Part shown: one piece after another, positions 1-10,500 of the stretch
How the letters are laid out: each line of letters starts with the position of its first letter
Position numbering within the stretch: the stretch's first letter is position 1
Assembly: GCA_947387485.1 (NCBI GenBank)
Contig: CANDNT010000005.1
Coordinates: forward strand, 186,001-250,000
Length of the DNA stretch: 64,000 nt
Direction: 5' to 3'
Source: Aquimarina rhabdastrellae
GTDB taxonomy: Bacteria; Bacteroidota; Bacteroidia; Flavobacteriales; Flavobacteriaceae
Notes under the pieces: generated by a model
What the model saw: the letters and a program-made list of their open reading frames with translations, nothing else
The model's database searches: none
Told to the model about the DNA's origin: nothing
Position numbers and translations under genes: made by a program

Positions 1-1
1 A

Positions 2-562
2 GCTGTAGTCGCAATTAGTTTAATGTTAATCTCTCAGGTTCCAGATGTATTTATTGTTATAGATGAAGAGTTGTATCGTAATTTGATCAAGATTATAGCA
101 AAAACATCTTTAATAGCAATTTTTTTAGTGTTAGCCACAAGTTGGGTTATTCAATTAGCCTTAACACCTAAACCAAGTGAAATGAAGATTAAATTCTTGG
201 ATTGGTCTTTGGTGAACATTACTATTCCTTCAAAAGAAATATATGATAAGACTATTGATTTTGGAGCAAAAACTACACAATATAAAAACCTCTTAAAATT
301 TGCGATTAGACGTAAATATGAAACTGGTGATAAACAATATATAGTAGTCTCGTCTGCAGGAGAAATAAAAAGTCAAACTTACCTTAGTAGAATTATAGAA
401 AATATTAATTCGATTTTGGAGTTAACTTCAGAAACACAGCTTGATCGAAAAGATATTTTTACATTTTTAGGACATGGGAAATACCGATTACGTATTATAC
501 CCGAAAATATTAGTATTGATAAAACTCTTTTAAAAGAATTTGAAAAAACGTCACAGACATAA
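2..562 (+). CDS. Unrecognised membrane protein, 5' end outside window
   Basis: The frame is open from base 2, and the first internal ATG (23) lies inside what reads as a transmembrane helix, so the gene probably starts upstream of the window. About 187 codons are visible. There are two hydrophobic stretches (bases 2-60 and about 95-170), followed by a charged soluble C-terminal part of about 130 residues ending in EFEKTSQT. I recognise no family motif. The following 400 bases hold no gene, so it is the last gene of its unit. Function unknown. Confidence 0.6.
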   Translation, partial: AVVAISLMLISQVPDVFIVIDEELYRNLIKIIAKTSLIAIFLVLATSWVIQLALTPKPSEMKIKFLDWSLVNITIPSKEIYDKTIDFGAKTTQYKNLLKFAIRRKYETGDKQYIVVSSAGEIKSQTYLSRIIENINSILELTSETQLDRKDIFTFLGHGKYRLRIIPENISIDKTLLKEFEKTSQT

Positions 563-991
563 TAAAGGAGTAATGTAAAAAGTTGTGTGCGATTTATATA
601 TTCGGAAATTAAACTTAAGACAAATCCATTAGCAATCAAACAGTCCAGAAATTTTATTATTTCTCTTATAGCTAATTTTACACTATATTTTCGATAGATC
701 GATAAAAGAATTTAGAATTTGATTTGTTAACCTGAAACTCCATCAGCTACCGAACTCAAAAAACACCAAGTGCCTCCTTTTTTACATTTTATATTTAGTG
801 TTTTACATTTTAGATTATACTAGGGTTAAAATACAACGATAGCTCTTGAGCTATCATAAACACTAGGTTGTGATTAATTGTAATTGCTTGTGTAAAATAA
901 CAAATGACAATCAAAAGTTATTATTTGTAACGTCATTTTTTGTTTTATAGTAAAAGCTCATGATTTGTACTGTATTAAAAAATTAAAACAG
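563..991. other. Non-coding stretch with a short hairpin and a direct repeat
   Basis: No convincing gene is seen here. The stretch contains a 12-base direct repeat (780-791 and 801-812) and a hairpin at 838-855 with 8-base arms (GATAGCTC/GAGCTATC) and a TT loop. No perfect TAnnTTTG element was found before the downstream transporter. The hairpin has no T-run, so it is not a typical terminator; it could lie in the 5' leader of the transporter mRNA. Confidence 0.4.
780..812. repeat. Direct repeat TTTTACATTTTA x2
   Basis: Two exact copies of TTTTACATTTTA start 21 bases apart (780 and 801), about two helical turns. That spacing fits a two-site operator for a DNA-binding protein upstream of the peptide transporter. 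In A/T-rich DNA it may also be chance. Confidence 0.3.
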
Positions 992-2542
992 ATGAATCTA
1001 GAGCAAACAAAAGAAACTACGTTTTTCGGACATCCCAAAGGTTTAATTTACCTCTTCTTTGCAGAGCTATGGGAACGGTTTTCGTTTTACGGAATGAAAG
1101 CCTTATTAGTACTATATATGACTAAGCATTTATTATTTAAAGATGATGCCGCTTTTGGAGTAATGGCAGCATATATGTCATTGGTATATGTAACTCCTAT
1201 GATAGGCGGAATTATAGCTGATCGTTATATAGGATATCGTAAAGCAATATTATGGGGAGGCTCTTTAATGGCTATAGGACATATTTTATTGACTATAGAA
1301 GAACCTATATTTTTTTATGGAGCATTGGCTATAATTATAGTAGGTAATGGTTTTTTTAAACCTAATATATCAACTATGGTAGGAGGACTTTATCAAGAAG
1401 GAGATAAACGTAGAGATTCTGGATTTACGATTTTTTATTTAGGAATCAATTTAGGTGGAGCTATTGCTCCATTATTATGTGCATTACTTGCAGAATTATA
1501 TGGATGGCATTATGGATTTATGTTGGCAGGTTTAGGAATGATTATAGGATTAATTGTATTTAAAAGAGGAACACAGGCTCAAGTTTTTGGAGAAAATGGT
1601 ATAATACCAGATATAAAAGCATATCAAACTAAGGTATGGGGAATGACCAAAGGAACTCGTATCCATATATTAGCATGGTTAGCAGTACCAGTATTTGCCT
1701 TGATTGTAAGATTTAATCAGTTTGAACATTATTTGGTGTGGATTATTTCAATAGGATTAATAGGTTATCTGGGATATATACTCAAAACAGTAAGTGCAGT
1801 TGAACGAAGCCGATTATGGGTGGCGATCTATTTTACAGCTTTATATGCATTATTTTCTGCAATATTTGAACAAGCAGGGAGTTCTTTAACACTGTTTGCA
1901 GATCGCAATGTAAACCTGATAGGAATTAATGCTGCACAGACCAATAGTATCAATTCATTATGGATTGTATTATTAGCAGTTCCGTTTGCAATGTTATGGA
2001 CATTTTTATCTCGTAAACGTATGAACCCAAGTTCTCCTGTAAAATTTGGTTTAGGTTTATTATTATTAGGATTAGGGTTTGTGATTTTTGGAATTTCTGC
2101 ACAAGCTTCAGATGAATTTGGAAGAACACCGATGTGGTATTTGATTTTAGGGTATTTTGTACTCACTGTAGGAGAGTTGTTTTTATCCCCTATAGGATTA
2201 TCAAAGATCACAGAACTTTCGCCAATAAAATATATCACCTTTATTATGGGAGTTTGGTTATCTGCGAACTTTTACGGACACTTTTTTGCAGGAAAAATAG
2301 CGAAATTAACAACAGTAAGAGAAGGGGAAGAGAGTATTTTTTCTCAAGGAATTGTAGGTGAGATAGTGGAAAGTATAACAGGATTAGCACCTGCTTTTAT
2401 ACAAGAGAATACAGAAAACTTCCAGCAATTATATTCTTATGTATCGGTATATGCAAGTTTTGGAGTAATCTCAATGATTATAGGAATTCTTGCAATTTTT
2501 GTAGCACCATTAATTCAAAAAATGATGAGAGGTATTCAATAG
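992..2542 (+). CDS. POT-family proton-dependent peptide transporter
   Basis: Predicted inner-membrane di/tripeptide:H+ symporter of the PTR2/POT branch of the major facilitator superfamily, 516 residues. The N-terminal helix carries the family motif ExxER (ELWERFSFYGM), and the following helices include GGIIADRYIGYRK and the PTR2-type segment FTIFYLGINLGG. About 12-14 hydrophobic helices are visible. I chose the ATG at 992 over an in-frame TTG at 965 because homologues start close before TTFFGHPKG. It stands alone between two non-coding gaps. The substrate is inferred from the family; individual POT members differ in peptide range. Confidence 0.9.
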   Translation: MNLEQTKETTFFGHPKGLIYLFFAELWERFSFYGMKALLVLYMTKHLLFKDDAAFGVMAAYMSLVYVTPMIGGIIADRYIGYRKAILWGGSLMAIGHILLTIEEPIFFYGALAIIIVGNGFFKPNISTMVGGLYQEGDKRRDSGFTIFYLGINLGGAIAPLLCALLAELYGWHYGFMLAGLGMIIGLIVFKRGTQAQVFGENGIIPDIKAYQTKVWGMTKGTRIHILAWLAVPVFALIVRFNQFEHYLVWIISIGLIGYLGYILKTVSAVERSRLWVAIYFTALYALFSAIFEQAGSSLTLFADRNVNLIGINAAQTNSINSLWIVLLAVPFAMLWTFLSRKRMNPSSPVKFGLGLLLLGLGFVIFGISAQASDEFGRTPMWYLILGYFVLTVGELFLSPIGLSKITELSPIKYITFIMGVWLSANFYGHFFAGKIAKLTTVREGEESIFSQGIVGEIVESITGLAPAFIQENTENFQQLYSYVSVYASFGVISMIIGILAIFVAPLIQKMMRGIQ

Positions 2543-2651
2543 TTTAATCTAAAGTGTTGTTTTATAGGAGGCTGTATGCTTGAAATATAAAGGTGTGACT
2601 ATATTTTATTGAATACGAAATGTATAGTCAATAGCTTGTTGCGAAAAGCGA

Positions 2652-2680
2652 TTGCTTTTACATAAAAAAACGTATTTTTG
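2652..2680 (+). promoter_or_regulatory. Bacteroidota-type promoter for prfA
   Basis: TTG at 2652-2654, 18 bases, then TATTTTTG at 2673-2680, matching the Bacteroidota consensus TTG-(17-23)-TAnnTTTG. The prfA ATG lies 25 bases downstream, giving a short leader. Confidence 0.6.
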
Positions 2681-2704
2681 CAGAAGTTTACAGAGGAAAT
2701 ACTT

Positions 2705-3781
2705 ATGATAGATAAATTAAATATAGTTAAACAGAAGTTTGACGAGATAAGTGATTTAATTATTCAGCCAGATATAATAGCAGATCAAAAAAGATATATT
2801 CAATTAAATAGAGAATATAAAGATCTTAAAGCATTAATGGATAAGCGTGAAGAGTATATCACGTTAACAGATAATATTGCTGAAGCAGAAGAAATTATTG
2901 CAGATGGTAGTGATGCCGAAATGGTAGAAATGGCCAAAATGCAATTAGATGAAGCAAAAGAAGCCTTACCAACATTAGAAGAAACAATACGTTTTATGTT
3001 GGTACCTAAAGATCCAGAAGATGCTAAAAACTGCGTGGTAGAGGTTCGAGCAGGAACTGGTGGAGACGAAGCGAGTATCTTTGCAGGAGATCTATACCGT
3101 ATGTATACTAAGTATTGTGAAGGTAGAGGATGGAAAACTAGCGTAGTAGATCTTAACGAAGGAACTAGTGGTGGATATAAAGAGATTATCTTTGAAGTAA
3201 GTGGAGAAGATGTATATGGAACAATGAAGTTTGAGGCAGGTGTACACCGTGTACAACGTGTACCTCAAACAGAAACTCAAGGACGTGTACATACTAGTGC
3301 AGCAACGGTAATGGTTTTACCTGAGGCAGAAGAGTTTGATATAGAACTGGATATGAAAGAAGTGAGAATTGAGAGAACTACGTCTACAGGACCTGGAGGA
3401 CAATCGGTAAACACAACATATTCGGCAATTAAACTACATCACGAACCTACAGGAATGATCGTAAGTTGTCAGGATCAAAAATCATCACATAAAAACTTAG
3501 AGAAAGCATTAAAGGTTTTACGTTCTAGATTATACGAATTAGAATTGGCTAAAAAACAAGCAGCTGATTCAGAAAAACGTAAGAGTATGGTATCTTCTGG
3601 AGACCGTTCTGCAAAAATTAGAACATATAACTATCCTCAAGGGCGTGTGACAGATCACCGTATAGGATTGACATTATATGATTTAGGAAATATCATTAAT
3701 GGTGATATCCAAAAAATCATTGACGAATTACAATTAGTAGAAAATACAGAAAAGCTAAAAGAATCTAGCGATTTATTTTAG
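2705..3781 (+). CDS. prfA: Peptide chain release factor 1
   Basis: Cytoplasmic class I release factor that recognises UAA/UAG stop codons and triggers peptidyl-tRNA hydrolysis; 358 residues, normal for RF1. The catalytic GGQ loop is at residues 231-233 ([15 protein letters not shown]). The anticodon-mimic tripeptide PxT reads PQT at 187-189, which marks RF1 rather than RF2 (SPF). The ATG at 2705 is preferred over an in-frame TTG at 2678, because that TTG lies inside the predicted -7 element. No prmC methyltransferase gene follows directly. A strong terminator follows the stop. Confidence 0.96.
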   Translation: MIDKLNIVKQKFDEISDLIIQPDIIADQKRYIQLNREYKDLKALMDKREEYITLTDNIAEAEEIIADGSDAEMVEMAKMQLDEAKEALPTLEETIRFMLVPKDPEDAKNCVVEVRAGTGGDEASIFAGDLYRMYTKYCEGRGWKTSVVDLNEGTSGGYKEIIFEVSGEDVYGTMKFEAGVHRVQRVPQTETQGRVHTSAATVMVLPEAEEFDIELDMKEVRIERTTSTGPGGQSVNTTYSAIKLHHEPTGMIVSCQDQKSSHKNLEKALKVLRSRLYELELAKKQAADSEKRKSMVSSGDRSAKIRTYNYPQGRVTDHRIGLTLYDLGNIINGDIQKIIDELQLVENTEKLKESSDLF

Positions 3782-3802
3782 ATAATACTTTTAAAACATT
3801 AA

Positions 3803-3840
3803 AAATCCTCTTTTATCATAGTGTAAAAGAGGATTTTTTT
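3803..3840 (+). terminator. Rho-independent terminator of prfA
   Basis: 13-bp stem (3803-3815 with 3824-3836), 8-base loop, then a run of T. Confidence 0.85.
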
Positions 3841-3852
3841 TACTTATAGTAG

Positions 3853-3890
3853 AATAAAAAAATAACCGCTTGGATTTATCAAACGGTTAT
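3853..3890 (-). terminator. Rho-independent terminator of the lgt unit
   Basis: Read on the minus strand: an 11-bp stem (3890-3880 with 3872-3862, one G-U pair), a 7-base loop, then seven T. It lies just downstream of the lgt stop. Confidence 0.8.
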
Positions 3891-3914
3891 GCTATAATGA
3901 AATTAATAATAGAC

Positions 3915-4832
3915 TTAACTTTTTTGAGGTCTTAATACAAAGTATAAACCAGTAAGTATAAAAGGAATACTTAACCATTGACCAGTAGAGAAAATACCTA
4001 AAGCACTTTCAAAACCTCCTTGGCTTTGTTTTACATATTCTACAGCAAAACGAACAGCCCAAATAAGGATAAGATACATTCCAAATAAGAAACCTGGTTG
4101 ATTTCCTTTATTCGCTTTCCAATACATAAACCATAGTGCTGCAAATACGAATATATAACCAAATGCTTCATATAATTGAGCGGGGTGACGATATGGAATA
4201 GCTTCTAGAATATCTGCAAATTGAGGATTATCTGTAATGGCACTATACGCTTTATTTACATTTTTAATACCAGTTTTTTGAACAACTTCGTATTGACTTA
4301 AACCATCTCTAACAAATTTAACTCCCAAAGGAAAATCGTCTGAAGGTTTACCTATGATTTCAGAATTAAAGAAATTACCTAATCTTACAAAAATACCACC
4401 ACAAGCTGCAGGAATAGTAACACGGTCTAAAACCCAAAGTGTAGGTTTTTTTAATATATTTTTTGAGTAATAATACATTGCAATGATAAAAGCAATAGCT
4501 GCACCGTGACTAGCCAAACCTTGGAAACCAATAAATTTAAACGACGGACTAAACTTAAATGGTAGTATGATTTCTAAGAGATTATTTTTGTAATATGCCC
4601 AATCATAAAAGAAAACATGACCTAATCGAGCTCCAATAAGAGTACCTAGTACCGCATATATAAAAACTGAATCTAGTTTTTCCATATCGATCTTCTCTCG
4701 AATGTAAATTCTTTTCATCAATACCCAACCCAGCGAAAAAGCCACGACAAACATAAGGCTATAGAAGTGTAATGTGTAGAAACCTAAATCGATACCTTTG
4801 GCAGGATTCCAGATGATTTTTGCAAATATCAT
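3915..4832 (-). CDS. lgt: Prolipoprotein diacylglyceryl transferase
   Basis: Inner-membrane enzyme that moves diacylglycerol from phosphatidylglycerol onto the lipobox cysteine of prolipoproteins, the first step of lipoprotein maturation. It has 305 residues with about seven membrane helices. Family motifs are visible: LIGARLGHVFFY, the signature FVRLGNFFNSE with the essential Arg and Asn, and HPAQLYEA. A stretch of about 35 residues between IIGKPSDDFPLGV and the HPAQLYEA block is typical of Bacteroidota Lgt. It is last in the folE-cysS-yidD-lgt run (104 bases after yidD). Predicted lipoprotein substrates occur in this window (12726-13715, 53010-54755). Confidence 0.95.
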   Translation of the reverse strand: MIFAKIIWNPAKGIDLGFYTLHFYSLMFVVAFSLGWVLMKRIYIREKIDMEKLDSVFIYAVLGTLIGARLGHVFFYDWAYYKNNLLEIILPFKFSPSFKFIGFQGLASHGAAIAFIIAMYYYSKNILKKPTLWVLDRVTIPAACGGIFVRLGNFFNSEIIGKPSDDFPLGVKFVRDGLSQYEVVQKTGIKNVNKAYSAITDNPQFADILEAIPYRHPAQLYEAFGYIFVFAALWFMYWKANKGNQPGFLFGMYLILIWAVRFAVEYVKQSQGGFESALGIFSTGQWLSIPFILTGLYFVLRPQKS

Positions 4833-4936
4833 TGATTATATAGTATTTAATTAGATAATGAAGTAAATATAAATAAATATGTGAATCTTGAGGAAAACAA
4901 AAGCCTAATTAATATTTAATTAGGCTATATATAGTA

Positions 4937-5185
4937 TTATTTGTTTTTTGAATTTTGAGAAGGAGGTACAGGATCATAACCTTTTCCTCCCCATGGATGA
5001 CAACTAAATATCCTTTTGGTTGCTAACCATCCACCTTTTAATAATCCATGCTTTTGTAATGCCTCTATTGTATAATGTGAACATGTAGGATGATAACGAC
5101 ACGTAGCAGGAGTAAGTGGCGAAATAAAACGCTGATATATGCGAACCAAAAAAATAAATGGTATAACAAGTAATCGTTTACTCAC
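4937..5185 (-). CDS. yidD: Membrane protein insertion efficiency factor YidD
   Basis: Small (82 residues) membrane-associated protein thought to help YidC-dependent insertion of inner-membrane proteins. The family pattern is clear: an N-terminal hydrophobic/amphipathic segment, RIYQRFISP, then [34 protein letters not shown], with the three conserved cysteines. It starts 9 bases after the cysS stop, so the two are probably co-transcribed. It is not next to yidC or rnpA as in many other bacteria. Confidence 0.95.
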   Translation of the reverse strand: MSKRLLVIPFIFLVRIYQRFISPLTPATCRYHPTCSHYTIEALQKHGLLKGGWLATKRIFSCHPWGGKGYDPVPPSQNSKNK

Positions 5186-5194
5186 AATTATAAA

Positions 5195-6691
5195 TTAGTT
5201 TAAAGTAAAAGATGTTCCTTCACGGCCATCCTTTAACTGTATACCTATAGCAGCTAATTCATCTCTAATTTGATCACTTAAAGCAAAATCTTTATTTACT
5301 CTAGCTTCTGCTCTAAGCTTGATTAAAAGTTCTACTGCTCCAGATAATTTATCGGTATTATCTGCAGATGTAGCATTAACATCTTGTAGCCCTAAAACAT
5401 CAAAAACAAAAGCATGAAGCGTGTTTTTAAGTATTTCAAAATCAGTGGTAGTTATCGTAGCTTTATTGTCTTTAAGATTGTTGATGAATTTTACAGCCTC
5501 AAATAATTTAGCTATTAAAATAGGACTATTGAAGTCATCATTCATAGCATCATAACATTCCTGTCTCCAGATAGAAACATCGAGGCCGTTAGTCGTTTTT
5601 CCTGTATTGATTTGTGATAAAGTATTTATAGCTTCCATAAGCTTATAAAATCCTTTTTCTGAAGCTTCTAATGCATCATTAGAAAAATCTAAAATACTTC
5701 TATAATTAGCTTGAAGCATAAAAAAGCGAGCTACAGTAGGAGCATAAGCTTTGTTTAAAATAGGATTATCACCATTAAAGATTTCTGCAGGAGAAATAAT
5801 ATTTCCTGTAGACTTTGACATCTTTTTACCATTTAAAGTTAACATATTGGCATGCATCCAGTAGTTAACAGGTGTTTTTCCACAAGCAGCTTCACCTTGA
5901 GCAATTTCACACTCATGATGAGGGAATTTCAAATCCATCCCACCTCCGTGAATATCAAAAGTCTCCCCTAGATATTTTGTACTCATAACAGTACATTCTA
6001 AGTGCCATCCTGGAAAACCATCACTCCATGGTGAAGGCCAACGCATGATATGTTGTGGTTCGGCTTTTTTCCATAAAGCAAAATCTTGAGGATTCTTTTT
6101 ATCACTTTGAGCAGTCAATTCTCGAGTATTTGCAATCATATCTTCGAGATTACGACCGCTTAGTTTACCGTAATCATTTGTTTCATTAAACTTTTTAACA
6201 TCAAAATAAACAGAACCGTTAGAGATATAAGCAAAACCATTATCTATAATAGTCTTAATGATTTCGATTTGTTCAACAATATGACCTGTAGCAGTAGGTT
6301 CGATACTAGGCGGGATATTATTGAACTTGTTTAAAATGTTATGAAAGTCAACAGTATAACGCTGTACGACTTCCATAGGTTCTAGTTGTTCTAAACGAGC
6401 CTTTTTAGAAATCTTATCTTCACCTACTTCTTCATCATTTTCTAAATGACCTGCATCAGTGATATTACGTACATAGCGTACCTTATACCCTAAATGTTTT
6501 AAATATCTAAAAACTAAATCAAACGAAATAAATGTGCGACAATTTCCTAAATGTACATTGCTATATACAGTAGGTCCACAAACATACATTCCTATGTTTC
6601 CTTCTGTAATAGGTTTAAAAGCTTCTTTTTCGCCAGTAAGCGAATTATAAATTTTTAAGTGTTGTGATGTGTACAATGGATCTGTCGCCAT
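5195..6691 (-). CDS. cysS: Cysteinyl-tRNA synthetase
   Basis: Class I aminoacyl-tRNA synthetase charging tRNA-Cys, 498 residues. The HIGH-type motif reads HLGN in [13 protein letters not shown], and the KMSKS loop reads [10 protein letters not shown]. Zinc ligands typical of CysRS are present: the Cys of CGPTVYS, the Cys of WHLECTVMS, and the His/Glu of HHECE. The C-terminal DALR-like region ends with the family segment [20 protein letters not shown]. It lies 29 bases downstream of folE and 9 bases before yidD, in the same orientation. Confidence 0.97.
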   Translation of the reverse strand: MATDPLYTSQHLKIYNSLTGEKEAFKPITEGNIGMYVCGPTVYSNVHLGNCRTFISFDLVFRYLKHLGYKVRYVRNITDAGHLENDEEVGEDKISKKARLEQLEPMEVVQRYTVDFHNILNKFNNIPPSIEPTATGHIVEQIEIIKTIIDNGFAYISNGSVYFDVKKFNETNDYGKLSGRNLEDMIANTRELTAQSDKKNPQDFALWKKAEPQHIMRWPSPWSDGFPGWHLECTVMSTKYLGETFDIHGGGMDLKFPHHECEIAQGEAACGKTPVNYWMHANMLTLNGKKMSKSTGNIISPAEIFNGDNPILNKAYAPTVARFFMLQANYRSILDFSNDALEASEKGFYKLMEAINTLSQINTGKTTNGLDVSIWRQECYDAMNDDFNSPILIAKLFEAVKFINNLKDNKATITTTDFEILKNTLHAFVFDVLGLQDVNATSADNTDKLSGAVELLIKLRAEARVNKDFALSDQIRDELAAIGIQLKDGREGTSFTLN

Positions 6692-6720
6692 AATTATTTA
6701 TATAATGTTTTTTTAAGGTT

Positions 6721-7404
6721 TTAAAATTGAGTGTCTAATTGGATGTAGTTTAAAAATTCTTTACGTACTGCAGGATCTTTGAATTTACCACCGAATTCAC
6801 TAGTAACAGTACTACTTTCGATATCTCGTATTCCTCTAGAGTTTACACATAAGTGTTTTGCATCAATAACACATGCAACATCTTGAGTACCTAATATTTC
6901 TTGTAGATCTTGAACGACTTGCATAGTCATACGTTCTTGAACTTGAGGACGCTTAGCATAATAGTCTACGATACGATTCATTTTGGATAATCCTACTACT
7001 GTACCATTTGAGATGTAAGCGACATGAGCACGACCTACTATAGGTAATAAATGATGTTCACAAGTAGAGTATACTGTTATATTTTTTTCAACCAACATTT
7101 CTCCATATTGGTAAGTATTATTGAACGTTGATGCAGTAGGTTTATTATCTGGATTTAATCCTGAGAAAATTTCCTTTACAAACATTTTTGCCACACGTTG
7201 AGGAGTACCTTGTAAACTATCATCGGTTAAATCAAGTCCAAGAGTTTCCATGATGTGATGAACATCTTTTTTTATTAATTCTATTTTTTCGGCATCACTT
7301 AGTGTGAATGCATCATCTCTTAATGGGGTGTTGGCGCTAGTAGCTACATGATTATCACCTAACGCCTCAATAGCTTCAAGGGCTTTATCTATTTTCATTG
7401 TCAT
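6721..7404 (-). CDS. folE: GTP cyclohydrolase I
   Basis: Converts GTP to 7,8-dihydroneopterin triphosphate, the entry step for folate-type pterins. It has 227 residues. The zinc ligands align with E. coli Cys110/His113/Cys181: here C115, H118 (CEHHLLP) and C186 (HLCVNSRGIRD). The N-terminal 50 residues are variable as in other members. A second ATG lies two codons in (7398), so the start could be there. It is first in the folE-cysS-yidD-lgt run. Confidence 0.96.
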   Translation of the reverse strand: MTMKIDKALEAIEALGDNHVATSANTPLRDDAFTLSDAEKIELIKKDVHHIMETLGLDLTDDSLQGTPQRVAKMFVKEIFSGLNPDNKPTASTFNNTYQYGEMLVEKNITVYSTCEHHLLPIVGRAHVAYISNGTVVGLSKMNRIVDYYAKRPQVQERMTMQVVQDLQEILGTQDVACVIDAKHLCVNSRGIRDIESSTVTSEFGGKFKDPAVRKEFLNYIQLDTQF

Positions 7405-7417
7405 TCTTTAAGAATAG

Positions 7418-7449
7418 CAAAAATACTATTTATAATTGGCGCAAAGATA
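7418..7449 (-). promoter_or_regulatory. Candidate promoter elements before folE
   Basis: On the minus strand two -7-like boxes occur: TATCTTTG (7449-7442) and TATTTTTG (7425-7418). The first also supplies a TTG 16 bases before the second, slightly short of the usual spacing. Neither has a perfect -33 partner, so the exact start is uncertain. Confidence 0.4.
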
Positions 7450-7558
7450 CAATTTTGTAGTTTTTGAAAGCTAAACCTTTGTTAACAATTATATAGAAGC
7501 ATAAGAAGAGACATTATTGGTATATTTTTCTTATTTTAACCCACTTAATTCCGCAATT

Positions 7559-10500
7559 ATGATCAATATCCCTATCAGTCAAAACCAAACATCAATTACT
7601 TTTTTATACAAGTTTATATTTTTTGTTTTGTTATTTATTTGTTCATCAGTATCTTATGGTCAAGGTGCTACATGTGAGGTTTCAGAGCCTTTTTGTTCAG
7701 ATGCTTCAGGAGAACTTGTTTTTGAGAATGTTACGGGAGTATCAAGTACTACTTCTATAGGATGTTTATCATCAACACCAAATCCTGCTTGGTATTTTTT
7801 AAGAATTGATCAATTAGGAAGATTAGAATTTGATATTATACAATGGGTAGATACAAACGGTAATAATATTCCTGATGGAACGGAAAGACGCTTAGATGTA
7901 GATTTTATTGCTTGGGGACCTTTTTCTACTTCAGATTCTAATTGTACAGATTTGGCTAGAGCATGTGACACCAATGGTGATGGTGTAGCAAACGAAAATT
8001 GTCCTAATAATACAGCTGGACATGATTTTTATTTAACTAATGCTGATAATACAAATATAGTAGACTGTAGTTATGATGGGGCAAGTGTAGAGTCCTTTAT
8101 TATTCCTGATGCACAAATAGGAGAATATTATTTATTATTAGTAACGAATTTTGCGAATACTTCTGGGAAAATAAAATTAGAGCAAAGAAATTTAGGTAAT
8201 ACAGGAGCTGGAGAGACAGATTGCTCGATAGTAATTACACCATTTTCTGATAGAGATGTGTGTGGTAATGATCCTATAGAGATAGATGGAACAACTACTG
8301 ATGCGGTTATTTATCAATGGGCCGTTTTTAATGAAACAACGATGATGTTTGACGATATACCAGGAGAAACTAATCCTATTCTTACAGTTAGTGTTTCAGG
8401 AACATATCAATTAACTGTTGAGGATATAGATGGTAATTCTGTGATAGAAGATATAGTTGTCACTTTCTATGATGAACCAGTAATAGCTAATACTCCTCAA
8501 AATTTTACAATGTGCGGATCAAGTGATGGAATGGCTGAATTTGATTTTTCACTTAATGACAATCTAATTTTAGGAACTCAAGATCCAGGAGTATTTTTAG
8601 TTTCGTATCATACTAGTCAAGATGATGCAGAAAATAATAGAAATGCAATACCTAATCGAACGAATTATACGAGTATAACAACAGAGGTTTTTGCTAGAAT
8701 AGGGCGTAATGATTTAACAAGTTGCGCAGTAATAACATCTTTTCAATTGACAGCAAATCCAGCGCCAATATTGTCAGATACACAATTTGATTATACAATT
8801 TGTGAAGTATTGGACGCTACGCCAAATGAAACAGAATTGTCTTTTGCTGCTATGTTAGCAGGATTAAGAGATAGTAGTGATCAATCTACTACTTTGCTAG
8901 ATGCTACAGAACCATTAAGTATTGCTGATTTTGTAATTACATATCATAGAAGTATGGCTGATGCAGAAAATGATGTTAATCCAGTTGCTGATAACTCAAT
9001 AATTAATAATGGCACGGTTTTATTTGTAAGAGTAGAAAATAATGAAGCATCTAATCCAACAGGGTGTTTTAATATAGATAATATAGCAACTATTACCATC
9101 GAAGTATCTCAAATACCAGGAGTAAATACTAATGTGCCTGATGATATAGAATGTGCGACATCAACTGCAGATCAAAATATAAGAATATTTGATTTAACAG
9201 AAAACGATGCAAATATATCTGTAGCAGCTAACTCTCCAGATGTAGAGGTGATTTATTATGCAAGTATGGCGGATTTTAATGCAAGTACACCTATAGCCAA
9301 CCCTAATGCGTATACCAATTTAAGTAATCCTCAAACAATAATAGCACAGGTGGTTAATCCTGTAAGTGGATGTATATCTAATGAAATAGTAGATTTTGAT
9401 TTAGTCGTAAATCCTATACCTATTCTAGCCGATACTAATTTTAGTTATGCTATATGCGAAGATATGGATGCCACGCCTAATGAAGATAATGTGGACTTTT
9501 CTGAAATGTTAACAAATTTAATAGCTAGTAATAGTTCTTTAAGTGAATTATTAGATGGAGGAGAACCTATTGCTTTAGCAGATTTTAATGTGTCTTTTCA
9601 TCTTACAGATGTTGATGCTATGTCAAGCATGAATCCTATTACAGATGGAGCAGCATTAACAGATGGAACAATTTTATATGTTAGAGTGGAAAACCCTATA
9701 ACTGGATGCTTTAATACAGATAATATAGCTCAAATCACATTGAGTATAAATAGCAAACCTAATGCTATAGCTGTGACAGCACCATATGAGGTTTGTGAAA
9801 CAGAAGTAGGTTCTTCTATAGGTATATTTGATTTAACACTGTATAATGATGAGGTTACTGGAGAAGATCCTGTTCCTGCTAGTTATGCATTTACATATAG
9901 ATTAAGTGCAGATGAAACATCTGATGTTATTGCAGCACCAGAAACTTTTGAAGGAACAACAGGCCAGATTATTTATGTGTGGATAGAGGATACCACATCA
10001 GGATGTGTTTCTGAAATAGGAAATTTTACACTACAGGTGAATCCTTTACCTGTGGTAATATATAGAGAAGATGGTATTGAGTGTACTAATATTAATGGTG
10101 ATTTAGCAATAAATCTAGGTCAGGATTTAGGTACTGGATATATTTATGATTGGACACCCGATAATGACCCTGATGGAGATGGGGTTGAAAATCCAATTTT
10201 TGAAATAAGAAATTTAACAGAAACAACTACTTTTTCATTAACAATTCAAGATATAAGCGCAAGTACTGTAACCTCTTGTGAAAATACATACGAAGTTGAA
10301 TTAACACCAACTTTTCCTCCTATAGGATTAGAAGTTGATATTCAGTCAGATGCTTTTTCTGGTTTCTTTATGGTTACAGGAGTACCAGATATAGGATTAG
10401 GAAATGATGCAGATTATGAATACCAATTAGATGATGGCGAGTTTCAAGATTCTCCAACATTTACAAACTTAAGAGGAGGAGAGCATACCATGACAATAAG

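Noticed and set aside
965..991. TTG start that would extend the peptide transporter by 9 residues
   Set aside because: The added residues do not fit the family start, and an ATG exists at 992.
1828..2238. A 136-codon open frame antisense to the peptide transporter
   Set aside because: Fully inside a well-supported gene on the other strand, and Asn-rich as expected from reversed hydrophobic codons.
3263..3271. PQT instead of PAT in the anticodon-mimic loop of release factor 1
   Set aside because: The middle residue of PxT is variable among bacterial RF1 proteins (for example Ala, Val or Glu), so no change of stop-codon use is implied.
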